A stretch of 64,000 nt of DNA from Bradyrhizobium guangxiense. Its GTDB lineage: Bacteria; Pseudomonadota; Alphaproteobacteria; Rhizobiales; Xanthobacteraceae. Shown here piece by piece: positions 57,189-64,000 of this stretch. The translations under genes and the position numbers were made by a program. Position 1 is the first letter of the stretch; every line of letters starts with the position of its first letter. The notes beneath the pieces are model-generated. The model saw nothing but the letters and a program-made list of their open reading frames with translations. It was not told where the DNA came from and did not search any database. The stretch is taken from NCBI RefSeq assembly GCF_004114915.1, contig NZ_CP022219.1, positions 7,156,949-7,220,948 on the forward strand, read 5' to 3'.

Positions 57189-58502
57189 ATGCGTTTGGCG
57201 GTGATCGGGACGGGAATTGCTGGCAATGCAGCCGCGTGGCTTCTGTCGCAACGTTACGCAGTCACCGTCTACGAGCGCGAACTGCAGCCGGGTGGACATA
57301 GCCATACCGTTCGGGTTGACTATGACGGCGAGCCCATTGATGTCGATGTCGGCTTTCTCGTGTTCAACGAGACCAACTATCCGCATTTGACGTCACTGTT
57401 CACGCATTTGGGCGTGAAGACCGTCGAAACTTGCATGAGCTTCGCCTTGTCCGCCGATCATGGTCGGTTCGAATGGCGGGGGGGCGGCGAGACCACGTTC
57501 CAAACCGTCCGCGGCCTGTTCGCGCAACCACGCAACCTCGCCGCCCCCTCGTACTTTCGCATGCTGGTGGAAGTCGCGCGGTTCAACCGGCAGAGCGTGG
57601 CCGATCTGCGCGCCGGCCGGCTGCACGGGCTCACGCTTGGCGAGTATCTGAACCGACAATCATTCGGGTCACGGCTGTTCTCCGATTATCTCGGTCCGAT
57701 GGGGGCGGCGATCTGGTCCTCCTCATCCGACGAGATCTTGTCCTTTCCGGCGGAGAACTTCGTGGTTTTCTTTGATAACCACCGCCTCCTGCACCTCGAT
57801 CGCCCGCGCTGGCGAACCGTCGAGGGGGGCAGCCGGCGGTATGTCGACAAGCTGACCGCTTCGTTCAGGCGCAACGTTCGGCTAGGCTGTGCGGTGACAT
57901 CGATCGATCGAACGGAGCATAGTGTAACCGTCCGCGATAGTCATGGCGGTGTCGAGAGTTACGATGCCGTGGTGATGGCTTGTCATAGCGATCAGGCCTT
58001 GGCGACGCTATCGGATGCCGACTCCCGGGAGCGATCCATTCTAGGGGCGATCAGATATGCGCCGAACACCATTTTCCTGCACCGCGATTCCAGCCTGATG
58101 CCCCGGCGGCGTCAGGCATGGGCCTCATGGAATTTTCTGCGCTGGCCGCGGCAAACGCCTGCTTTGCACGATGTCGCGGTGACTTACTGGATGAACCGGT
58201 TGCAGGGTATCGACGAGCGAAAGCCGTTGTTCGTCAGCCTCACCCCGCCGTTTGATCCAGCTGCCGATCTGACGTTCGGAAAATTCACCTTCGCTCATCC
58301 GCAATACGACCTAGCAGCGTTCGCAGCGCAGCGACGGCTCCCCGCGATTCAAGGCCGTCGCCGCACCTGGTTCTGCGGCGCCTGGACCGGCTACGGCTTC
58401 CACGAGGATGGCTTGAAAGCCGGCATCTCCATTGCCGAGGCGCTCGGCAGCAAGATTCCGTGGCGTCAGCCTGATCCGCTGCTTGCCGAGGCTGCCGAGT
58501 AA
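57189..58502 (+). CDS. FAD-dependent amine-oxidase-family protein (singlet-oxygen regulon type)
   Basis: 437 residues with the FAD-binding MRLAVIGTGIAGNAAAWLLS start, the YERELQPGGHSHTVRVDYDG stretch and a C-terminal WFCGAWTGYGFHEDGLKAGI motif. It is the NAD(P)/FAD amine-oxidase relative found in RpoE/ChrR regulons of Rhodobacter together with DUF1365 and a CFA-synthase relative. In Rhodobacter such genes serve formation of methylated/furan fatty acids. Substrate here is inference. It leads an operon of three genes with gaps of 4 and 3 bases. Confidence 0.88.
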   Translation: MRLAVIGTGIAGNAAAWLLSQRYAVTVYERELQPGGHSHTVRVDYDGEPIDVDVGFLVFNETNYPHLTSLFTHLGVKTVETCMSFALSADHGRFEWRGGGETTFQTVRGLFAQPRNLAAPSYFRMLVEVARFNRQSVADLRAGRLHGLTLGEYLNRQSFGSRLFSDYLGPMGAAIWSSSSDEILSFPAENFVVFFDNHRLLHLDRPRWRTVEGGSRRYVDKLTASFRRNVRLGCAVTSIDRTEHSVTVRDSHGGVESYDAVVMACHSDQALATLSDADSRERSILGAIRYAPNTIFLHRDSSLMPRRRQAWASWNFLRWPRQTPALHDVAVTYWMNRLQGIDERKPLFVSLTPPFDPAADLTFGKFTFAHPQYDLAAFAAQRRLPAIQGRRRTWFCGAWTGYGFHEDGLKAGISIAEALGSKIPWRQPDPLLAEAAE

Positions 58503-58506
58503 CGCA

Positions 58507-59295
58507 ATGACCCGAACCACACCCGCTGAAACTGAGAATGCGACAGCGCCCGCCGCGCTCTATTGGGGAAAGGTGATGCACGCGCGTTGGCGCCCCGTGC
58601 ACCACAGGTTCACCTACCGTGTGATGAGCCTGCTGATCGACCTCGACCGGCTGAAGGACGCGGATTGCCAATCACGGCTGTTCGGGGTCAACCGAGCGGC
58701 GCTCTTCAGCTTTCAAGAGCGGGATCACGGGGGTCGCACGGGTGGAGGCCTCAGCCAATACGCCCGACGGCTTGCGGTCGAACGCGGCATCGACCTTTCT
58801 GGGGGCCGCGTTCTCCTGCTTTGCTATCCCAAGGTCTTCGGCTACGTGTTCAACCCGCTTTCGATCTATTATTGCTATGGCGCGTCCGGCAATCTGGCGC
58901 TGCTGATCTACGAAGTCCGCAATACTTTCGGCGAGATGCACCATTACGCCCTGCCGGTGCAGGAGGCTTCCACAGAGGCTCCCATACGCCAATGCCAGGC
59001 GAAAGCGTTCTACGTCTCACCCTTTATGGAGATGGAAACGCACTATCGCTTCAGCGTTTCTCCACCGCAGCAGGACGTGAGAGTGCGAATTGTGCAAAGC
59101 AACGCGCAGGGCACAATGTTTGCGGCGACATTTTGTGGACGACGACGTGCCCTGACGGGCCGATCCCTGTTGACCTCACTCTGCAGCCTGCCTCTTCTGA
59201 CCTTCAAGGTGATCGCGGCCATACACTGGGAAGCGATGCGGCTCTGGCTTAAGGGCGTTCCCTTTGTGACCCGTTTGAAACAACGCGAGATCTGA
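58507..59295 (+). CDS. DUF1365 protein
   Basis: 262 residues. Family motifs are ALYWGKVMHARWRPVHHRFT-YRV at the N-terminus, GGRVLLLCYPKVFGYVFNPL-SIYYCY in the centre, and AFYVSPFMEMETHYRF. Function unknown but nearly always encoded between the flavin amine oxidase and CFA-synthase relatives, so likely involved in the same lipid modification. It starts 4 bases after the previous stop. Confidence 0.92.
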   Translation: MTRTTPAETENATAPAALYWGKVMHARWRPVHHRFTYRVMSLLIDLDRLKDADCQSRLFGVNRAALFSFQERDHGGRTGGGLSQYARRLAVERGIDLSGGRVLLLCYPKVFGYVFNPLSIYYCYGASGNLALLIYEVRNTFGEMHHYALPVQEASTEAPIRQCQAKAFYVSPFMEMETHYRFSVSPPQQDVRVRIVQSNAQGTMFAATFCGRRRALTGRSLLTSLCSLPLLTFKVIAAIHWEAMRLWLKGVPFVTRLKQREI

Positions 59296-59298
59296 ACC

Positions 59299-60516
59299 AT
59301 GGACCTGGCCGCTACCCATTCCACACTTCAATTTGATGGCATCCCGTTCTTCGCTCGCTTTGCTCTCCGCCTAGCATCGCGCTTGCGATGCGGCACTCTT
59401 CACGTCCGCCTTCCTGACCAGAGAATGGTCACGTTGCGCGGCGAGGTTCCGGGGCCAGCGGCATCGATCGAACTGAAGAATTATCGGTTCGCTCGCGGCC
59501 TGGTCATCGGTGGTGATATCGGCATGGCCGAGGCTTATATTCGAGGCGACTGGACCACGCCCGATCTCGCGCATCTGCTCTACCTGTTCTGTCTCAACGA
59601 GGATCTGGTCGACCGCGCCTTCGCAGGGAATATGCTGGTTCGCCTCTGCCGGCGGGTGCTTCATCGCCTACGCCGCAACACGAGGGAGGGTTCGAGGCGC
59701 AACATCCACCAGCATTACGATCTCGGAAACGAGTTCTTCTCTGCGTGGCTCGATCCCAGCATGACCTACTCATCGGCTCTTTTCTCGGCCGAGACAGCCG
59801 ACCTTCCTGCCGCGCAACAGCATAAATACGAGCAACTGGCGAAGGCCATCGAATTGCGGCCCGGCCAGAGCGTACTCGAGATTGGATGCGGTTGGGGCGG
59901 CTTTGCCGAATTTGCCGCCAAGACCTACGGCGCCAAGGTATTGGCCCTCACTATCAGTAGAGAGCAGCATGAATTTGCGCTGCGACGGATTCACGAGGCC
60001 GGGCTTTCTGAAATCGTTGAGGTCCGGCTGCAGGATTATCGCGACCAAACTGGTCAATTCGACCGCATCGCATCGATTGAAATGTTCGAAGCCGTCGGCG
60101 AGCAATTCTGGCCCGTATACTTCCAGCAGCTGCAACAACGGCTCAAGCCAGGCGGGCTGGCGGGGATTCAAACCATCACCGTCCACGATAAACATTTCGT
60201 CGACTACCGGCGGCGAGTGGACTTCATCCAGCAGTACATTTTTCCAGGAGGCATGCTGCCTTCAGCCGCTATCCTGCGTTCGCTCGCTCAACGCTTCCAC
60301 ATTCCCATTAAAGGTGAGCGCGTCTTTGGACAAGATTATGCGAAAACGATTGCAATCTGGCGAGCAAAGTTCAGCGAGGCATGGCCTGACCTGACTTCGC
60401 TAGGTTTCGATGAACAATTTCGGCGACTTTGGGAGTACTATTTGTCCTACTGTGAGGCAGGGTTTAGGGCTGGAAAGATAGACGTCCGCCAGCTGGTCTT
60501 CGCGCATCGAGCTTAG
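59299..60516 (+). CDS. cfa: Cyclopropane-fatty-acid-synthase-family SAM methyltransferase
   Basis: 405 residues. An N-terminal lipid-binding domain (about 1-110) precedes a SAM-methyltransferase core with NIHQHYDLGNEFFSAWLDPS-MTYS (about 136-160), SAM motif VLEIGCGWGGFAEFA (about 193-207), ASIEMFEAVGEQFW, and the C-terminal FIQQYIFPGGMLPS, all characteristic of CFA synthases. It methylates unsaturated acyl chains of membrane phospholipids. It could make cyclopropane rings or, as in Rhodobacter, methylated furan-acid precursors. It is the last gene of the operon. Confidence 0.93.
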   Translation: MDLAATHSTLQFDGIPFFARFALRLASRLRCGTLHVRLPDQRMVTLRGEVPGPAASIELKNYRFARGLVIGGDIGMAEAYIRGDWTTPDLAHLLYLFCLNEDLVDRAFAGNMLVRLCRRVLHRLRRNTREGSRRNIHQHYDLGNEFFSAWLDPSMTYSSALFSAETADLPAAQQHKYEQLAKAIELRPGQSVLEIGCGWGGFAEFAAKTYGAKVLALTISREQHEFALRRIHEAGLSEIVEVRLQDYRDQTGQFDRIASIEMFEAVGEQFWPVYFQQLQQRLKPGGLAGIQTITVHDKHFVDYRRRVDFIQQYIFPGGMLPSAAILRSLAQRFHIPIKGERVFGQDYAKTIAIWRAKFSEAWPDLTSLGFDEQFRRLWEYYLSYCEAGFRAGKIDVRQLVFAHRA

Positions 60517-60908
60517 GCGGAACGGAAAAGTTGCTATCTGTTCTTGGGGAGAATGCTGGCTCATTCAGCATAGTAATTTTCATCGCGGTCGGTCGCAGGA
60601 GAACCAGGTCGATTTGTGTCGCCGTCGCCTGTTGCTGACGCCTCGGCCATCGGCCCACTTCTTCCATAACAACTGATATCCGAAATGCAGTGCGGCAAAG
60701 GGGCAGTGCGCGCCCGGGCGCCGCACCGCAGTATTTCGTGTCAACCCAAACCACGGAGATGAGCCGCGGACGTCAACTTGGGAGTATCGACAGGACGTCC
60801 GCCGATCCAATCGAAGATGGGGAAAAGAGTCTAGGCCTGACCTTCCAGGTGTGATATGTGAATACTGCGCTTATTAGTTGATTATGTTTTCGATAGTTCT
60901 GTTTCTAA
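60517..60908. other. Junction region with remnant fragment, no gene
   Basis: 392 bases without a supportable gene. On the minus strand at about 60644-60688 it encodes FGYQLLWKKWADG, matching the fragment at about 52926-52962. The DNA match is CTTCTTCCATAACA-n-CT-n-ATATCCGAA. A/T-rich sequence just before the next gene (TTAGTTGATTATGTTT) could be a promoter. Confidence 0.5.
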
Positions 60909-62357
60909 ATGGGGCGTTCGATGCGACTTGGGGCTGTGGGGGCAGCATCGGGCGCGCTTTCCCTCCTTCTTGGCGGGGGTGCGTCGTTTCAGGTTGTGAG
61001 TGACCCGCGGATCGGTGCATTGAGCCGAGACCGTCTTCCGCCGCTCATAAAGTCAATTCGTTGCGAGCTGGCGACCTTTTATACAGCCGACCTTGAACAT
61101 AAGCGCGCATTGAGTCGGCGCCGGGTCGAACTTGCGCGAAGCCATCGGCAATACATTCCCTTGGACGAGCTACTCGCGCTCAACCATTTTGATTTAGACA
61201 TCGAGGCCTTCAGCAGCTTTAGCCTCGATATAAAGCTTCAGAACACTTTAGGTATCCCGGGTGCAGGGACGTCCGGTAATCTGGTTCTCGATGCAACGGC
61301 GGGGCACACGCGCAATCTTGCGCTGGGACCAAGCGTGCAAGTGCAGGCGACATATGACAATGCGGCCCAGTTTGCGATTCCGCAGAATGCGTCGATTTTG
61401 ACACCGTCGCCCCTCACTCCAGAGCAGGCTCAGACCGGATTGGTCGTTCCCCTGACTCCAGAAGAGCGAGACTTCAAATGCTTTTCACGCTCTGTCACCT
61501 ATGATTTGAACGGCCTTGCGGCTGGACGCTATCCTAACTTGGAGCTGTTCGAACGCGTTCGGGTCGACGCAGGACTTCCGCTGGCCGCCTGGCTACAGGA
61601 GGCGAGCCGTGCAATGGGTGTATCGCGCAACATCATGCTCGATGCGCACGCCGACGCTGAGCATCCCCCGCCTGTGCCTGCGGAGGATCAATACATTGCG
61701 CAAGCGGTCGATTTAGGTCAGCTGGCCTACACATTCACAGTTCAATACACCGGCGGGCTCGATGCAAAATTCTCGTTAGTGTCATCTCGTTTCAACCCGC
61801 TCAATGCCGATCTGTCAGCTGGTGTCCAGCAGACGGGCACGTTGAACCTATATTTGAACGGCTATCAAACCATTACGGCCATCAATGCCAAAGGTGGGTT
61901 GATTGGAATCTATCCTTCCCCGAAGCAACCACAGGAGGTCATTGTTGTTGGTGAAAAGCCTGCGCCTGGACCAAAGATCGCGCAAGCGCCGGCGAAGGTC
62001 GTGACGCCGCAGGGCCAGAAAGATGTGAAGGCGCTAGTCGAGAACGAGCACAAAGATAACAACAAGACGGTTAGTCAGCCGGCTCTGGACAATTTGCTGA
62101 AGCAGATTCAGAAAAACCAAGCGCTTCCTGGGCAGATGACTATAACGAGACAGGCAATTCAACAACTCAATCTCCCGCGAGAGTCGACCGCGAAAGTTGA
62201 GCAGACCATCCAGGACAACACGGTTACGCAAGTGCCGCCCAGGCCGGTGTCCGCACCTGCATCGGTTGTAAGGCCACGTCCGCGAAGCTTCGATGCGACC
62301 AGACAGAATAATGGCCGTGGGTACATACGAGCACCGATTGGCTTCTCCGTTCAGTAG
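60909..62357 (+). CDS. Exported protein of unknown function
   Basis: 482 residues. A hydrophobic N-terminus (MRLGAVGAASGALSLLLGGG) reads as a signal peptide or anchor, followed by a beta-rich middle (QVQATYDNAAQFAIPQNASI, LAYTFTVQYTGGLDAKFSLV) and a Pro/Gln-rich, probably disordered C-terminal third (PSPKQPQEVIVVGEKPAPGP onward). No recognised family. The start may be the first ATG or one four codons later. Surface or periplasmic location is likely. Confidence 0.6.
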   Translation: MGRSMRLGAVGAASGALSLLLGGGASFQVVSDPRIGALSRDRLPPLIKSIRCELATFYTADLEHKRALSRRRVELARSHRQYIPLDELLALNHFDLDIEAFSSFSLDIKLQNTLGIPGAGTSGNLVLDATAGHTRNLALGPSVQVQATYDNAAQFAIPQNASILTPSPLTPEQAQTGLVVPLTPEERDFKCFSRSVTYDLNGLAAGRYPNLELFERVRVDAGLPLAAWLQEASRAMGVSRNIMLDAHADAEHPPPVPAEDQYIAQAVDLGQLAYTFTVQYTGGLDAKFSLVSSRFNPLNADLSAGVQQTGTLNLYLNGYQTITAINAKGGLIGIYPSPKQPQEVIVVGEKPAPGPKIAQAPAKVVTPQGQKDVKALVENEHKDNNKTVSQPALDNLLKQIQKNQALPGQMTITRQAIQQLNLPRESTAKVEQTIQDNTVTQVPPRPVSAPASVVRPRPRSFDATRQNNGRGYIRAPIGFSVQ

Positions 62358-62397
62358 CCGAGTGCATCGATTGGACAATTAGGCAGAGGCTGGGTGA

Positions 62398-63702
62398 GTG
62401 GCTGAGATGCGTTTTTTGGATGAAGTGGGGGCGCCAATCAAAATTCGCGAGATCCTGCGCTCCGCGACGAAAGCTAAAATTGCTGTCGCATTTTGGGGGC
62501 AAGGAGCTATCGAAGCGCTAGGACTGGCAAGACCCGAGCTTGAGGTCGATATCGTTTGCAATCTTGATTCCGGGGCATGTAACCCCTTAGAAATCAAGAG
62601 ACTGCGCCAGCTACGGCCCCATCTGCCAGTAAGATCGGATCCTCGGCTACACGGAAAGCTCTATTGGACACCTGATGGATTTGTTCTCGGATCGTCAAAC
62701 GCTTCGACGAACGGGTTGGCGGTAGTTGACGGGCTAGGGGGCTGGGCCGAGGCCAACGTCTTCAGCGATGATCCGGAGATGGTTGCGACTGCATTGGCCT
62801 GGTTCGAGTCACGAAAAAGCAACGCCTATGAAATTACTGACACTCACCTGCGTCTCGCAGAACAAATCTGGTTGGATAGGAAGCGAATTGCTCCTACTGG
62901 AATGGAACTTACGACTGATTTGGGCGCCGCTGTCCGCAGTAGCCCGGAGCACGTAGCATGGAACAAGGTAAAGCTTGCCATCTATAGCGAGGGCCTCAGC
63001 CTCGCGGGCGAAAGAGCATTGAAAGCTGACCGGGAAGCCAACCCAGGGCTGCGAGAATTCGACGTCTATGAAGGCTGGCGGAACGAAATAGAAGCGGGAG
63101 ATTGGTTGCTGGACTTCGAGCTCGACGAAAAGGACTGCTCATTCGGCGGCTACTGGCGCGTTCCGAGCCCCAAAATTGAAACCGAGCTCTTAACGTACGT
63201 CCATAAGGAGATCGGTGTCTCGCTCCCAGGTTTTGGAGTGCTCGCGCTTTCGACGAAAGACTTAAGTGCCTTCAGGTCTGCTGCCCGCGAACTTGTCCTC
63301 AGCAAAGGAGAAGGCTCGGCCGCAGCAATGATCTCGATTAAAGACGCGATCAAATTGATAGACACTCAGCAGAAAGGAAAAGGATCTGTCGCGCCGCGGC
63401 CGATTGCTAGGGCATTTGAGAGTGCTATGCGAGCCATCTTCGCTGCTTCAAGCAAGATTGGTTATCGTCCCACTGAATTTCTCCGAATGATTGAGCGGGA
63501 CGGAGCTCTGCCTACAGCGAAGCATTTGATCATGAGCAACAGGCCCTCAAGTGGCTTTACTAAGCTCTGGGAACTGAAGCGACTGGACCTCACGGTGGAG
63601 GCGCTAGCTTTGCGCGAACCCTGGCGTGATCTCTTTTCCGTTGCTGAACTGGAGCGCGCAGAGCGCCGTTTGAAACAATATGGCTTCCAGGAATGGAGCT
63701 AG
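62398..63702 (+). CDS. Phospholipase-D-fold protein (single HKD motif)
   Basis: 434 residues. The N-terminal PLD-like domain (about 1-125) ends in RLHGKLYWTPDGFVLGSSNA, a HxK-x-GSxN motif typical of PLD-family nucleases such as those in restriction and defence proteins. The remaining 300 residues are unrecognised and have no second HKD motif, so the active enzyme would be a dimer. Nuclease activity is inference. The start is GTG, with an ATG three codons on as alternative. The following gene begins 2 bases after its stop. Confidence 0.7.
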   Translation: MAEMRFLDEVGAPIKIREILRSATKAKIAVAFWGQGAIEALGLARPELEVDIVCNLDSGACNPLEIKRLRQLRPHLPVRSDPRLHGKLYWTPDGFVLGSSNASTNGLAVVDGLGGWAEANVFSDDPEMVATALAWFESRKSNAYEITDTHLRLAEQIWLDRKRIAPTGMELTTDLGAAVRSSPEHVAWNKVKLAIYSEGLSLAGERALKADREANPGLREFDVYEGWRNEIEAGDWLLDFELDEKDCSFGGYWRVPSPKIETELLTYVHKEIGVSLPGFGVLALSTKDLSAFRSAARELVLSKGEGSAAAMISIKDAIKLIDTQQKGKGSVAPRPIARAFESAMRAIFAASSKIGYRPTEFLRMIERDGALPTAKHLIMSNRPSSGFTKLWELKRLDLTVEALALREPWRDLFSVAELERAERRLKQYGFQEWS

Positions 63703-63704
63703 GG

Positions 63705-64000
63705 TTGTCGTGTCCCGTGGAGGGACATCCTTTCAACGCAAGTTATCCTATACCCTCGAACACGCGCGTGCTTATAGTTGGAACGGCTCCGCCAGAGCGA
63801 TTTTCCCGAGTTTTGAACTCAGACCAAGAGCTTCTAGGCGATGTCCCTTTCTACTATGGATCCAGGGACAACGAGTTATGGCTTAAGATCCTTCCAGTGA
63901 TAACTGGTTATCGATTCGATGGGCCTACTTCCGAGATCAAACGCCAGAAGATGATCGATTTTCTGTTGGTCTATCGAGTCTGGATGCATGACATCTTCGA
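63705..64000 (+). CDS. Probable uracil-DNA-glycosylase-fold protein, 5' part only
   Basis: An open frame with no stop runs off the window end. From the likely TTG (GGAG 7 bases upstream) or the GTG at 63717 it reads VEGHPFNASYPIPSNTRVLI-VGTAPPERFSRVL, then VPFYYGSRDNELWLKILPVI. LIVGTAPP and FYYGSRDNELW match the general pattern (GxxP, then YYxxxxNxFW) of uracil-DNA-glycosylase-superfamily proteins. At least 98 codons. It is probably an operon with the PLD-fold gene. The family call is tentative. Confidence 0.5.
   Translation, partial: MSCPVEGHPFNASYPIPSNTRVLIVGTAPPERFSRVLNSDQELLGDVPFYYGSRDNELWLKILPVITGYRFDGPTSEIKRQKMIDFLLVYRVWMHDIF

Overview
The window is high-GC alphaproteobacterial chromosome, most likely Bradyrhizobium or a close relative. 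The evidence is the gene content (homogentisate operon with DUF2783, form II CODH-like genes, a serine recombinase with DUF2924, a NosP-like/hybrid-kinase pair next to a PQQ dehydrogenase) and short palindromic repeats of the kind scattered through Bradyrhizobium genomes. No 16S rRNA gene is present, so the genus is inference.

Left part (1-39.8 kb), core-like DNA. 92-6692 (minus): an RND efflux permease with its adaptor, an OmpA-family lipid-less outer-membrane/peptidoglycan protein, and a caspase-fold/TPR protein that has lost both catalytic residues. 7067-16431: aromatic catabolism. A lactonase-like metallo-hydrolase and a MarR regulator precede the operon FAD hydroxylase-DUF2783-MBL hydrolase-hmgA-fahA. 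An AsnC/Lrp regulator is divergent from hpd. Together hpd, hmgA and fahA take 4-hydroxyphenylpyruvate through homogentisate to fumarate plus acetoacetate; the maleylacetoacetate isomerase is not in the window. 16530-22536: a CaiB/BaiF family racemase, then coxS-coxL-coxM with the form II CODH signature and a divergent coxG. 22798-29974: a PQQ alcohol dehydrogenase with a lanthanide-type Asp pair, a binding-protein/cytochrome c fusion, two LuxR-type response regulators, and a convergent FIST (NosP-like) plus hybrid histidine kinase operon. This looks like one redox-sensing alcohol-oxidation locus. 30223-34530: two chemoreceptor genes whose 3' halves are nearly identical. 34606-39562: DUF3175, an MFS transporter, otsB and otsA (trehalose), and a small secreted protein.

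Right part (39.8-64 kb), accessory DNA. It begins at tRNA-Ser(GGA) and is visibly less GC-rich. 40427-46098 is a tightly packed three-gene cassette: SIR2 protein, a 942-residue helical protein, and a KAP-type P-loop NTPase. It is the best candidate for an undescribed defence system. 46199-48891 (minus) is a five-gene recombinase operon in which every junction is a 4-base overlap. 48944-52690 holds an unknown gene, a helix-turn-helix gene and a prophage remnant (ParB-methyltransferase fusion and P27 terminase small subunit with no large subunit). 53165-60516 is a self-contained photo-oxidative (singlet oxygen) response module: ECF sigma/ChrR, a second ECF sigma, DUF2177, DUF1295, flavin amine oxidase, DUF1365 and a CFA-synthase-family methyltransferase. 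Four of its transcription units carry the same promoter motif, (T/G)GATCC-N16-CGTT. The window ends with an unknown exported protein, a phospholipase-D-fold protein and the 5' part of a probable uracil-DNA-glycosylase-fold gene that runs off the edge.

All functional names come from reading motifs by eye. No database search was run.
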